Assembly: GCA_015832175.1 (NCBI GenBank)
Contig: WJXW01000004.1
Coordinates: 744,001-808,000 of the forward strand
DNA: 64,000 bases
Direction of reading: 5' to 3'
DNA from: Paraphaeosphaeria minitans
Lineage: Eukaryota; Ascomycota; Dothideomycetes; Pleosporales; Didymosphaeriaceae
Shown: positions 9,685 through 21,563 of the stretch, piece by piece
How positions within the stretch are numbered: the first letter of the stretch is position 1
How the letters are laid out: every line of letters starts with the position of its first letter
Translations under genes and position numbers: made by a program
The notes under the pieces: generated by a model
What the model was told of the DNA's origin: nothing
Databases searched by the model: none
The model's input: the letters and a program-made list of their open reading frames with translations, nothing else

Positions 9685-12600
9685 ATGGCCGCTGGCGATG
9701 ACGGCTCGGGTGGAGCGATTCGCAGACGGTCCACGTCCCATCGCGACGACGACCATGTTGACGAGAGCCCGGATGTATCAGCCGCTGACATGGCCACGCC
9801 GGCCCAGCACGATGCGCCGCAACCCTCAGCAACCAATGCCCTCGTACCTGCCTCGCAGTCTTCGGCCTCTGGAGCCTTCTCGAGGCCTTCGATATCGCGA
9901 CTCTCGACCGACAACGCGCCGCGCGTCCGCTTCTCTACCGACATCGAACGACATGCCCCGGCGCAGCGATCGAGGCCCGCGACGGCCACCTCCGCAATTG
10001 GCGAACCTGCACACGCGGGAACAGCGAGGGAAACGAAGAATCACCCTGGTATGCCGGACCTTGCAATCGATGCGCGCGAGGTAGCTGTGGAAGCATCGTC
10101 TGCTGCAGCACAGAACCCTTCCCGCTCGCCGTCTGGTATATCCCCTCTGCCACCGCGCAATGCTCAGTCGTCCTTGTCACCCACGAGCCGTAGCCGCGGC
10201 TACTCGCTACGCAGCGCGCTCCTTAGGAGGAACGTTCACGAGCAAGCTCGGCCTCCTGGATCGTCCATTGAGCTGGAAGAAACCCCAGGACCCTCGGCAG
10301 AAGAAACTGGCTCCGGTCAGGTGGATGGCGCCGACATCACGAACGTAACCAACAAAACCGGGGACGCGACCATTTCAATCTCTCCCGCCCATGTCGACTT
10401 TGCGGAGACGCCGTCCTACCTGTCCAACCCACCCAAGGCGAAGCTCGGAAAGGGACCCGTCGCACTTCCAAACTATGACATATGGCTGCAAAACAAAGAG
10501 AAGGGTGCAGGTTACATGCAGCAAGCCAAAGCGTTCGGTGTCGAGGCAAAGAAGTTCATCTTGCGAATCAAGGACATACCTCCCAGTAAGGATGGACGCC
10601 ACATTGATCTGGACCCCTCCCGCGAGGAACCTCTGATGGATGAGCGGACGACCCAGCCCTTCGTAACCAACTGGATCCGCTCGACTCGCTATTCCGCGTG
10701 GAACTTTGTGCCCCGGCAACTGATTGCTCAGTTCTCCAAGCTTGCCAATTTCTACTTTCTGTGTATTAGTATTCTGCAGATGATACCCGGTCTTAGCACC
10801 ACCGGAACGTACACTACCATTGCTCCGCTCCTAGTTTTTGTCACCATCGCCATGGCCAAGGAAGGCTATGATGATCTGAGACGGTATCGGCTCGATAAAG
10901 CAGAGAACAACCGGGAGACTCAAGTCCTTCGTGCGAATAGGACGACGAGCAGTTATGCAGATGATGTGGACCGGAACTCCACAATAGCGGAACAGTTGGA
11001 CTGGGAAACGATCAAGTGGCAAGATCTCAACGTGGGAGATATCGTCAAACTGGACCGCAACGATGCTGCGCCGGCTGACCTAGCTCTCCTGCATACGAGC
11101 GGGGAGAATAACGTCGCGTTCGTGGAGACGATGGCTTTGGATGGGGAGACGAATTTGAAGAGCAAACAGACAACAGCCTCAATGACGAAGATTATTCACA
11201 GCCAGGCGGATATCCTTAGCTGTGATGCTCACTTTGTTGTAGAAGATCCAAATCAAGATCTATACAGCTTCGAGGGCAAGGTTACAGTAGGCGGTAAAAC
11301 GGCACCCTTGACCTTGAACGAAATCATTTTCCGAGGCAGTATACTTCGTAATACTCCGGATGCTGTGGGCATGGTCATCTACTCAGGCGAGGAATGCCGC
11401 ATTCGAATGAACGCGATTAAGAATCCTCGCATCAAGGCGCCAGCACTACAGACTTTGGTCAATCGCATAGTCATACTCATCGTGGTCTTCGTCATCCTCC
11501 TTTCCATCTTCAACACCGTCGCTTACAGGTTATGGCGAGGCAACGAGGCCAACGCTTTCTACCTTCACGGGATGTCTGTGTCGTTCTTTCCGAGTTTCAC
11601 GGCGTTTGTGATAATGTTCAACACCATGATCCCACTGTCGCTTTATGTCAGTCTGGAGATTGTCAAAGTGTTCCAGATGTACTTCCTTCACATCGATATC
11701 GACATGTACGACCCGGTCTCAGATACGCCCTGCGAGCCACGCACATCGACCATCAACGAAGAGCTGGGGCAGATCAGCTACATCTTCTCGGACAAGACTG
11801 GAACGCTTACCGACAACTCGATGAAGTTCCGCAAGCTGAGCGTGGCTGGCGCCGCGTGGTTGCATGACGCAGACTTACAAGAGACGCAGAAATCGAAACT
11901 CAAGCACAAGAAGAGGAAGAAGGGCAAGCAGCCGATCAGAAAGAGCATGCGGTCAACCAAAGACGTACAGTCGCCTCTTGAGCTTCCGACGCCAGTTGCA
12001 CAAGAGGCAGATCCGATGGCAGGCGCAGGCGAGGAGCCACAAGAGACGCAATGGAAGTCGTCAGCAAGACCTACCAAGTCCCAACGTGAGCTACGCACTC
12101 AAGATATGCTACGCTACATCCAGCGTCGACCACATACTCCCTTTTCGAAAAAGGCACGCATGTTTCTTCTATCGCTTGCTCTGTGCCACACGTGTCTTCC
12201 CGAAGTGCAAGAGGACGGAAAGACGCAGTTCATGGCTTCGTCCCCTGATGAGCTCGCGCTCGTGCAGGCTGCGCAGGACATGGGTTTCCTCCTCATCAGT
12301 CGCGACGTACACACCATTACCCTCAAGACCATGCCCGCGGGGGTAAATGGTGAGCCGGTCGTGGAAACCTACGAGGTCCTTGACGTGATCGAGTTCTCTA
12401 GCAAACGCAAACGGATGTCGATCATTGTGCGCTTCCCGGATCGCAGGATATGCATGCTATGCAAGGGCGCAGATTCAATTGTCATGCAACGGTTGAAGAT
12501 GGCAGCCCTGGCAAACAAGAAGATGGTCGACATTGAGAAGCGTGCGAACAAGCGGAAGAGCATGGAAGCGCAGCACGCAATTGCACGCATGAGCGAACAA

Positions 12601-14861
12601 ATTGAACGCAAGAGCAGCGTTGGTGGCCGCAAGAGCTTCTCGCAAAATGTCCGTGCTAGTTTCGCGGGGAGGTCCTCGCTAGGGCGCCCTAGTCTTGGTG
12701 GTGTAGGTCGATCAAGCACTGGGAGAAGTTCTCTTCAGCAGGTGCGCGATGTGGACCAGTGGCTGCGTGAGCGTGAGAACGACCACTACGAGATTGAGTT
12801 CATCAACGAAAACTCACCCATGCAAACACCACGCCAGTCTTCCGTCGCTGTCGATAGAATGTCTCTGGCTTTCTCTGAAGCTAGAAGCTCACTACAATTG
12901 GAGGAAATGGACGAGATGGTGGATGAGACAGTCGCAGGCGACGAAATGGCTGTCATCGAACGGTGTCTACAGCACATAAACGACTTTGCCACCGAGGGCT
13001 TGCGCACTTTGCTCTATGGTTACCGTTTTATAGATGAGGACGAGTACGCGACTTGGAAGAAAGCCCACCTAGATGCAACGACAAGTCTTGTCGACCGCGC
13101 AAAGCTGATCGAAGAATCTGGCGATATGATTGAACAGGACCTTGAGCTATGCGCTGCGACTGCTATCGAGGACAAGTTGCAAAAGGGCGTCCCAGAAGCC
13201 GTTGACAAACTGCGCAGAGCGAACATCAAGATGTGGATGCTGACGGGTGACAAGAGAGAGACCGCCATCAACATTGGCTACTCCTGCCGCTTGATCAAGG
13301 ACTACTCAACAGTTACCGTCTTGGATCACGAGACCGGAGAAGTTGAGCAGAGCATGGGTGCGGCTGTGCTAGCCATCAACGGCGGAGCCGTACCTCATTC
13401 CGTTGTCGTCATCGATGGACAGACTCTCGCACAAATCAGCGAAGTTGAGCCGTTGAAACTTCTTTTCTACGACTTGGCGATCCTAGCAAATTCGGTGATT
13501 TGCTGTCGCGCATCGCCAGCGCAGAAGGCTAGTCTTGTTAAAGGCATCCGCAAGCGCGTCAAGAAGAGTATCACCCTCGCCATTGGTGATGGTGCGAACG
13601 ACATTGCCATGATTCAGGAGGCACATGTGGGTATCGGAATCACTGGAAAGGAGGGCTTACAAGCTGCTCGAACCAGCGATTACTCAATCGCGCAGTTCAG
13701 GTTTTTGACCAAGCTGCTGCTTGTGCATGGCAGGTGGAACTACCTGCGAACGTGCAAGTACACCGTCGGCACGTTCTGGAAAGAAATGGTATGCCTGTCC
13801 AATCCCTACTATAAAACATTGTTGCTAACGGTTCAACTAGCTCTTCTACCTCACACAAGCTCTCTACCAACGCTCCGCAGGTTACACTGGAACATCTCTA
13901 TATGAATCCTGGTCCCTCACCACCTTCAACACACTCTTCACCTCGCTCGCAGTCATCTTCATTGGCATCTTTGAAAAAGATCTCTCCGCCTCCACGCTTC
14001 TCGCCGTACCAGAGCTCTACACCAAAGGCCAGCGCAACGGCGGATTCAACTTCAAGGTCTACCTAGGGTGGATGTTCATGGCAAGCGCCGAAGCAATGGT
14101 CATCTACTTCTGCATGCTGGGACTATACGGCCAAGCACTATTTACGGAAGACAACTCCATCTTCGCCCTGGGCAGCATCACCTTTACCGCCTGCGTGGTT
14201 CTCATCAACACGAAGCTGCAGTATGTCCTTGCTTTCCAAACCCCCTCCTTTCAAACCGATCATCTAATGCATCTCGCTCAGATTCATCGAAACCCATTCA
14301 AAAACTGCCACCAACCTCGCCGCCCTCATCATCTCCATCGGCGGCTGGTTCCTCTGGAACATCATCCTCGCCGCCGCCTACCCCATCGGCACGCCCATCT
14401 ACTTCGTCCGCGATGCCTTCTTCACTTCCTTCGGCCGCTCCTTCACCTGGTGGCTCACCCTCCTCCTAATCCTCATCTCCCTCCTCGTCTTCGAATTCGC
14501 AGTCGCCTCCCTCCGCGCGGCTTTCGCCACCACGGACGAAGACATCTTCCAGGCGCTGGAAAAAGACCCAGACGTGAAGAGACGGTTTGAAGAGGCTGCC
14601 GCCGAGGAGCTGCAGATGGGCTGGGACCGCGCGACGAATGAAGAGAAGAGGAAAGAAGATGCAGTTCAGCAGGTGGCCGACCAGCGGAAGCGGAAGGAGG
14701 AGCATGTTCGCGAGGAACAAGTTAGGGAGATGCTGAGGAATAGGGAGAGGGCGCCCGGAGAGACTGGGAGCGATGGGAGACCCACGATTGGTGCGGAGAT
14801 GGAGGGCGAGGAGATTAATCGCATTCTGTCGAGGGGGTATGGGCATGTGCGAGAGGGATAG
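9685..14861 (+). CDS. dnf3: P4-type ATPase, Dnf3-like phospholipid flippase
   Basis: Three exons: 9685-13788, 13841-14220, 14282-14861, giving 1687 aa. Introns are 52 nt (acceptor after GGTTCAACTAG) and 61 nt (ends CTCGCTCAG). Joined, they restore KEM-LFYLTQALYQR and TKLQ-FIETHSKTATN, both conserved in P4-ATPases. P4 hallmarks: DGET at 486-489, phosphorylated Asp703 in DKTGTLT, GDGAND around 1300, and IPLSLYVS in TM4. P4 flippases move lipids from the luminal or outer leaflet to the cytosolic leaflet. The segment IPGLSTTGTYTTIAPLL resembles Dnf3 rather than Dnf1/2 or Drs2, and the size is close to yeast Dnf3 (about 1656 aa). The first 250 residues are disordered. Long Ser/Arg-rich and Lys-rich insertions sit after the phosphorylation site and in the nucleotide-binding domain. 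Subclass is inferred from remembered motifs. Confidence 0.9.
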
Positions 14862-15316
14862 GGCCCTTGGACGGATGGGGCGGGGGATTTGCGCTTGGAG
14901 AGGGTTCGGGGGTGGGGCTGGAGCGAGATTTTTTTGCTCGCGTGAAAAAGGGTGGGCGATGGGTGGGAGGTGAAGGGGGATTTACGAGTGATGATGTCAT
15001 GCATGCATGTTTGGCATTGCGTTTGGCATTGCGTTTGGCACAGCGGTGTGGAAGTATTGCTTGCAGCGTTTATTTTTGGGCGGCTTGATACCATGGGGGT
15101 TTGCAGCGCATTGCATGGCTGCGCTGTTTGTGTGTATGCAGTACTCATACATTTTCCTATGACTGCGTGCTTCCTCGAAGTATGCCATGTGATCCATTCA
15201 GCAGACCACGTGTTTTCCAAAGACCCCCCTAACCCCAACGTTTCAAAACATCCTCGTCCTTGCTGGATACCTAGAGTATCAAAGCATAACAACGCCCCTC
15301 CCCATCCCCTCCAGCC
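14862..15316. other. convergent 3' intergenic region
   Basis: 455 bases between the convergent 3' ends of the flippase and SET genes. It includes three near-copies of GCGTTTGGCATT around 15012-15045. No gene seen. Confidence 0.5.
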
Positions 15317-16776
15317 TCAATGCTCATGATCATGATGATCATCACCCTCCCGCTCATCCCACGGATGCCCCTGCCCCACCCCACCCCAGATATCCCCCTC
15401 CCACGTGCTCCAAGTGTAGTGCCCCTTCACATCCCCCGCCAACTCCGCACACCTCCTCGCTTCCCAGCTATCTCCCCCAGCAACAATCCCCCAGTGCACG
15501 CCCGCTCTCTCCGCCCACGCCCTCGCCCTCCCCTCGCTCCCCACCGCGCTCCACGCATACGCCAAAATCTCCTCGTACATGCCCAACTCGGCGTACAGCC
15601 CTTCTTCCTCGAGGAGCGTCACCAGCCGCGGGATCAGCGCGATGTACTGCGGGATGTCTTCCAGGGCGGTCGGGAGCGAGGCTTTGAGGCCTGCGATGTC
15701 GGAGAGGCGGGTGTCTGAGGCGGAGATGGAGGAGGTGGAGGAGGAGGAGCAGAGGGTGCAGGTGCAGGTAAAGCCCCATGTCTCCTTTAGCGCGGCGGTG
15801 CGGGAGGTGGAGGGAAGGTGGGAGAATCCGTAGCTGAAGGTGAGTTCGGTGCCCGGGGGGATGGGGGCGAGGGCGAAGACGGTGAGGGTGAGGGAGGCGT
15901 CGGAGAAGCGGTAGTAGGCGTTTGGGCGGCAGGCGTGGTTGATGCGCTGTCATGTGTGCCGTTAGCGATGTGCAGATGTTCCGATGGCTTTGCGTGTGAG
16001 AGCAGAGAACAAGGACGGGGGAGGGACGGGAAGGAAGGGAAGGGCAAGCATACCGCGGCCTCGGGCACCACAATCAGATGGCTCGTCCCATCCCACACTT
16101 TCGCCCCCACCGCATTCACATTCACTATATCCTCGACTTCGCTCTCGCCTCCTCTCCGACTCAGTGCCATAACCATATCCCGCGTCCTTTGCGGCAACTG
16201 CCCCACCGCCTTCTCAAGCAACATCTTCCTCCGCGAGTGACTCACGCTCCCCAGCACCTTCCTACTAACCACCAAAACCGGACTCTCGAAGATGATAGTC
16301 TCTCCAGAGTCAATCGGCCGCTCCGCAAACAGTCCTAGCCCCTTCCCTCCCACCTCCCTAGCCTGCCACATGCCCCCCTCCGCCCGTCCCCGCCCCAACC
16401 CCGTCTCCCACACCTCGCTCGCGAGCTCCGCCGCGCTCTCCGGGCCCGTGACAATGGAGACGCCGCGCCCGTCGTTGAACGCAGCGTTCGTATACACGCA
16501 GTACGTGTCACGCCGTCCAGTGTGCTCTTCCGCGGCCAAAACGAGCGGGACGCACGTCGGCGCATGCGTCCACGGGAACGTGGTGGAAGTCCGTCCGTCC
16601 TGCACCACAGGACACGTGGTTGGCGCGCGGAGTCGGAGGCCATCTTGGATCTGGGGGCTTTGGCCGATGGGGTCGGGTTCGGTGGGGCTTGAGGCGGCAG
16701 ATGCAAAGAACAGGGAGAAGAGCGCTGCGTGCGGCACTGAAGGGGGTTCGAAGGGCAGCTTCATTCTGATGGGCAC
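15317..16776 (-). CDS. SET-domain protein with possible signal peptide
   Basis: Two exons, 16776-16054 and 15946-15317, 450 aa; the 107-nt intron starts GTATGC and ends CAG. The SET domain is split by the intron: GGKGLGLFAERPI (about 142) and TIIFESPVLVV lie in exon 1, and RINHACRPNAYYRF (from 242) plus LTFSYGF in exon 2. A post-SET-like cluster GFTCTCTLC follows. The NHxCxPN motif forms the S-adenosylmethionine pocket, so the fold looks intact. This resembles the large fungal group of SMYD/SET5-like proteins, whose substrates are mostly unknown. Starting at Met5 leaves a hydrophobic stretch (AALFSLFFASAASS) that could be a signal peptide, which is odd for a methyltransferase. The C-terminus ends in a His/Asp-rich tail. 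Confidence 0.82.
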
Positions 16777-17244
16777 CCGGTAAGGAGGCGTGGAGGTCGG
16801 CGCTGGGGATGCATGGGGACGACTTGTCGCGTTAAGAGGGCGGGTGCTGCACGGAAGCCACGTTTCGCCCGCGCGAGCGTGACGTTCATTGGCATGCTGC
16901 TATTGCTATACTGCGGCTTGGCTTGCTGAGGAGTCGGCATCAGGTTTGGGTGTTGGGTGGAGTGGGTGGAGGTCGGTGTCGGTGTTTAGATTGGGTGCGT
17001 GCCGGCTAAAAGAGAGACGGAAACGCATCCTGGCACGCGCTGCATTCGTCGAGCATGATACGTATGCAAAAAGAAAACACAATTGGCTTTGGAGAAGAGA
17101 AGAAGGACATGGAAAGAGCAGCGTTGCGGAACATATACTCACGATAGTTTCGTTTTATCGCGTCAAGGAGATACATTGCCACTTCAATATTTCCCGTCTA
17201 TATAAATCCTGCTCCCCTCCCGTAATCCAATTATAAGAGTCGTC
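16777..17244. other. intergenic region, SET gene promoter and peroxidase 3' flank
   Basis: 468 bases; a TATATAAA motif lies near 17199. No gene seen. Confidence 0.45.
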
Positions 17245-18271
17245 TTAGTCCCTAGACTTGAAAGGATTCATCCCTTTCAGATCCCTCTTCGCATTCGTAC
17301 TCCTCGGCAGCGCACTCGTGCAATCCACCATCCCGGCGGTCCCACTACTCCCAAACATTACCATTTTTTCCATGGCGTCCGCAAACTTGCCATTCCACTT
17401 CCCAGCATTGCCCACGAAGCCCTTGAACTCCTTGCCCACGCCCGCGTAATTCGCTAGCTTGCTGTCGGAAGGAAACACCACGACACCGGGAGGAGGATTC
17501 AGTGTCTCCGAGTAGTACTTGACGTCCCACACACCGGGCGTAGAGCCCTGCAGAGCGCCCTCGTTCTTGAAGTCGAAGTTGAACTGGTTGGAAGAAGTGT
17601 GGGCGCCCAGGAGGGCAGCAAGATCTCGGTCGTCGAAGCCTTTATCGACGAAAAGCTTCGACAGGGAAGCCGCCGGGGCATTGACGTCAGGCAGTAGACC
17701 ATTGGGCGCAGCGGTACTGCTGGACTTGCGGCCAATCCAGGTCTTTGATCGCGGGCCGCCGGGGCAGGTCACGACAGCGTGGTTGCCGGCGAAGACGATG
17801 AGATCTGCGACGGAAACGCTGTACTGGGTAGCCATTGTCTTGATGTCGGCAGCGATCTTCTCCAGGCCCTTGTTCTCTGCGCGGCTTCCCTCTTCAGCGT
17901 TGAGCACCAGGCTGCCATCGCAGCCTCCTTTGGCGCCTTGAGCTTTGTTCCATGCTGAGTGTTGTTAGCTTCAGTGTTCCATGGCAAGGCTGGCTACACT
18001 GACCTCCGCAGTCGTGGAAGACGAGACGGATGGCAGCTCGGGCGTCTGGGTTGCACTGCCCTCCGGTCAGGAACTTCCGAGTCAACTCCTTGCTGATGGA
18101 TGTCCAGACAGCGGGGCATTGGCCGTTGCCTCCTCCGCCCCCAGAGCTGCCGCTGCCACTGTGTCCACCATCCCCATTTTTGCGAGGGAATAGCTTGACC
18201 GATCCCGTGATATCTGGGAATGACAAGGCTGTAGCGGTGGAAGCAAGAAAGAGGATAAAGGTGAGCCGCAT
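17245..18271 (-). CDS. secreted class II (fungal) heme peroxidase
   Basis: Two exons, 18271-18004 and 17954-17245, 325 aa; the 49-nt intron (GTCAGT...GCTAAC...CTCAG) is confirmed because the join gives HDCGAWNKAQGAKGGCDGSL. A signal peptide (MRLTFILFLASTATALS) is followed by a Gly/Ser-rich linker at about 33-50. The distal heme pocket is RLVFHDCG (Arg82, His86), and the proximal ligand is His208 in LLGAHTS. Class II peroxidases use hydrogen peroxide to oxidise phenolics, manganese or lignin-like polymers outside the cell. All core catalytic residues are present, so the enzyme should be active. I cannot assign it to the manganese, lignin or generic subtype. It ends in a basic tail without an anchor signal. 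Confidence 0.9.
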
Positions 18272-19654
18272 CTTGATGGCTGATGGGTTGCGCTAAGGAG
18301 CTGGAATGTTTTGTTTTTTTGTTTGAGAGCTTCAGATCAGCCCTTGGACACCTTTAGACAGTCTCAAGAAGATGAGAAAGCTGGAATGCAAGACTCTGTG
18401 GTTTTGCCTTCAGTCTTATACACTGTTACTCCACGTTCGAGAAGAGTCCGGATACACATCTGGCCGGCGACTTGGTCTCCATGGTCAACCACGAAAGCCC
18501 GCGTGGGACTTCCTCTATCGACACTGCAAGCCACAGGGATGCGGTTCAGAAGCGAAGCATAGACCTCGCCGTAAAGACTCGTGCTCGGGCGAGTTGGACG
18601 ATGCATGTTCGTTGAGCAAGATGGCCGTGCAGAGAGGGCGAGAAGCCGGCGTATCGGCGAGCAAAAACGTAAGAAGCCTAGTGTGGGTCATAGGTCTACT
18701 GTGGAGAGAAGCAATAGCGCTGGTCTTTGAGGGTTCTTTGTGCCTCGAGCTGACTTTTCCTCAACACCACGGTCAGGCACCAAGCTTCGGCTCTTCCGTG
18801 ATGGGTTGGCCCATAATCTCAGCAACTTGTTTTGGTGCATAGAGTGAGTAGAGTTGGACATGGGAAAAGGATATTGCCTTCCAAATTCAACCGTAAGATA
18901 TTGTCTCCTGGAGCAGCACAGCATGGCTCGTGGGTTCGATTGGGTAAGAGGCTTGAAGCAGCTCACAAGGCCATCGTGGTATTCGTGGTCAGCTTTGAGT
19001 ATTCCGGGCCTCCAGTCGCAGGGATTCACCGAGAGCAGGATCTGGTTGGCGGTACATGCCGAGTCATAAGTAGATTGTAGCGAACATGGCGGTGAATGCT
19101 GAAAGACAACATGATGCTAAAAGAGAACATGCAATGGCCGGATTCAGGAGGGTGGCGAGCGTCAACCCTGCATCCGTGGCAAGATTACTGGACGGGGTTC
19201 GAACAAGCTTCAGCTCAAGTTGCTGAGTGTACGAGGTAGGAGGCTCGCAGCAGGATTCAGGTGGACCGAACGTGACTGTAGCGTCTTTGACTCGAATAAG
19301 CCCCGATTGGTAAGTACGTCTTTAATTTGCTAAGATAGTAACATTCGTAGTGTATAATTATTTTTTCTAACTTACTTAAAACATTGAAGTTCTACTATAT
19401 TACATTTTAAATATTAAATAAGTAGTAAACTATTAAAAACATTGAGTAAAACTTTACAATTAATATTAAAAGTATAATATCAAATTTAATAAGATTGATT
19501 ACACACAAAGAAATTTTAAATCTAGAATAATAATACTTGAGAAAGGGTAAAGAATGCTTTGTGTACCGTGATGTGTTTTTATTTTAGCCAGCGCTAGAGC
19601 CGGGTCAGGTGAAACTGTTCTCACCGCCCGCGCGTCGCGCTGCAGTGGATCGTC
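18272..19654. other. intergenic region with an AT-rich island
   Basis: The first kilobase holds the peroxidase promoter and no recognisable gene. From about 19315 to 19560 the base composition drops abruptly to very high A+T with many TAA/TTA words, unlike the flanks. It then returns to GC-rich sequence at the Pus9-like gene. This is probably a decayed repeat fragment. Confidence 0.5.
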
Positions 19655-21253
19655 ATGGCTCGCAGAAGCAGAAAAAAATCACGACTCTGCACCCCGCCAC
19701 TCCTCCACGCCTCCACGCTGGCGCCTTCACCACGCGTCCTCGCGTTTCTCGCCAGCAAGGGTCGTCTGCCCAAGCCTGCAAAACCCGTGCTGGCCCTTGT
19801 CTTGGCTCCGCAGCGCGACAGATATCCACCCATGGCCGGAGACAAGTTTCCCTGGGTAGAGCCACCCGCCGTGGCCATCACACCCTGTGACCCCTGGCCG
19901 CCGCCATACTACCTCGAGGACAACCTGCGCAAGGTCACGCCGTATCACTTCACCTACAACACCTTCTGCAAGGAGCGGTGGCGTAACCGCGAGATACTCG
20001 ACATTTTCGCGAGCGAGTTCAGGGACCGACCCGCTGAGTACTACGAGCAGGCCATCATCGACGGCAGAGTCGTGCTGAACGGCAAGGCTGTGCCCTCGAC
20101 CAAGACGCTGGTGAGGAACGGCGATGTCATATCGCATACGCTGCATCGCCACGAGCCGCCCTGCAGCTCCAAGCCCATCGGCATCGTCCACGAGGACAAC
20201 GACCTGATTGTAATCGACAAGCCAGCGGGCGTGCCCGTGCACCCGGCCGGGCGATACAACTTCAACTCGGTCATCGAAATCATGAGGGCCGACCGGGGCT
20301 ACGGCTGGAACCCGCTGCCGTGCAATCGCCTGGACAGGCTCACCAGCGGCATCATGTTCATAGGCAAGCACAAACAGGCCGCTGAGGACATGAGCGCACA
20401 GATACGCGGCCGCACCGTCAAGAAGGAATACATCACCCGCGTCGTGGGCGAGTTTCCCGAGGGCGACATCGTGTGCGAGAAGCCCATACTCCAAATCAGC
20501 CCGAAGCTTGGACTGAACCGCGTGCGCGCAAACGGAAAGGAGGCAAGGACAGTCTTCAAGCGGATGGCCTACTACCCGCCCAAAGACGACAAAGGCGAAC
20601 CCCACGACGGCGAACCCCACAACGGCATGGAGTGGAAGACGAAGCGTGGCTACTCCATTGTGCGCTGCATGCCCGTCACGGGCCGCACCCATCAGATCCG
20701 CGTCCACCTGCAGTTTCTCGGCCATCCCATCTCCAACGACCCCATCTACGCAAACCAGCGTGTTTTTGGGCCCTCTCTCGGCAGAGGCCATTCGGAGGAA
20801 GAAAACGACGACGACATCATGACTCGCCTTGCACGCATGGGCAAGGACGAAATCGCAGACGCAGTGGCCTACCATGACGAAATGGTCGATGCATATAACA
20901 AGAGAAAGGCCGAGAAAATGACGGGCGAGACTTGCGACGTCTGCGACACTGCGCTGTACAGCGACCCTGGTGTCCACGAGTTGGGCATCTACCTGCATGC
21001 ACGCAGGTACCGCTGCGAAGAGGGAAGATGGGACTACGAAACTGCTTTGCCAGATTGGGCTCTCCCGCCGCCTGGCTACGAAGGTGCCACGGAACCGACG
21101 CACGAGTCTGACCCGCTGGCTGTCCATCTCGAGAAGCTTGTCATAGAAGCCGACGGAGATGCACGAGATGCACACAGCAAACCAACAGAAACGAGCCATG
21201 CTGCTGAAGACATGGGCGCTCACCAGCCGATCGCCGCCGGCACCTGCGTCTGA
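19655..21253 (+). CDS. PUS9: RluA-family tRNA pseudouridine synthase (Pus9-like)
   Basis: 532 aa, single exon. An S4-like RNA-binding segment (about 115-165, DGRVVLNGKAVPSTKTLVRNGD) precedes the RluA catalytic domain. The domain includes IVIDKPAGVPVHPAG, the catalytic motif NRLDRLTSG with Asp227, and a C-terminal GRTHQIRVHLQFLGHPI. This layout matches yeast Pus9/Rib2, which make pseudouridine 32 in tRNA. The deaminase domain of Rib2 is absent, so Pus9-like is the better call. The first 60 residues are basic and proline-rich and could be a mitochondrial presequence; a downstream Met before AGDKFPWVEPP is an alternative start for a cytosolic form. A 498-codon antisense frame is a codon-bias shadow. 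Confidence 0.88.
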   Translation: MARRSRKKSRLCTPPLLHASTLAPSPRVLAFLASKGRLPKPAKPVLALVLAPQRDRYPPMAGDKFPWVEPPAVAITPCDPWPPPYYLEDNLRKVTPYHFTYNTFCKERWRNREILDIFASEFRDRPAEYYEQAIIDGRVVLNGKAVPSTKTLVRNGDVISHTLHRHEPPCSSKPIGIVHEDNDLIVIDKPAGVPVHPAGRYNFNSVIEIMRADRGYGWNPLPCNRLDRLTSGIMFIGKHKQAAEDMSAQIRGRTVKKEYITRVVGEFPEGDIVCEKPILQISPKLGLNRVRANGKEARTVFKRMAYYPPKDDKGEPHDGEPHNGMEWKTKRGYSIVRCMPVTGRTHQIRVHLQFLGHPISNDPIYANQRVFGPSLGRGHSEEENDDDIMTRLARMGKDEIADAVAYHDEMVDAYNKRKAEKMTGETCDVCDTALYSDPGVHELGIYLHARRYRCEEGRWDYETALPDWALPPPGYEGATEPTHESDPLAVHLEKLVIEADGDARDAHSKPTETSHAAEDMGAHQPIAAGTCV

Positions 21254-21563
21254 AAGCGTCGTTCAGTACCCCAGGTAGTGGAACGCCGTCAGTGCTAAGG
21301 CGGCCTTTGTACTGGCAGCTGCTCAAGCTCACTTGGAAACCGCGCTGGCCACCGGCATCACATGCTAGTTGCATCACGTGCTGCAGCTTTCAATATACCA
21401 TTGTCCGAGGTCCCGTAGCCGTAGCCGACACCGTCTACGTTACGATGTTTTGTACTTGGATCTCGTAGCCGACGTCTTCTGTAACCTCCTTCACCCACGG
21501 AGAGACCTGCGACAAGGCCGGCGACATTACCCATGCCCGTGTCAACCTAGCAGCATCGCAACC
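21254..21563. other. convergent 3' intergenic region
   Basis: 310 bases between convergent genes. No gene seen. It contains two near-copies of CGTAGCCG around 21414-21472. Confidence 0.5.

Noticed and set aside
19727..21223. 498-codon open frame antisense to the Pus9-like gene
   Set aside because: Codon-bias shadow of a well-conserved sense gene; its translation is Val/Ala/Asp-rich without domains.
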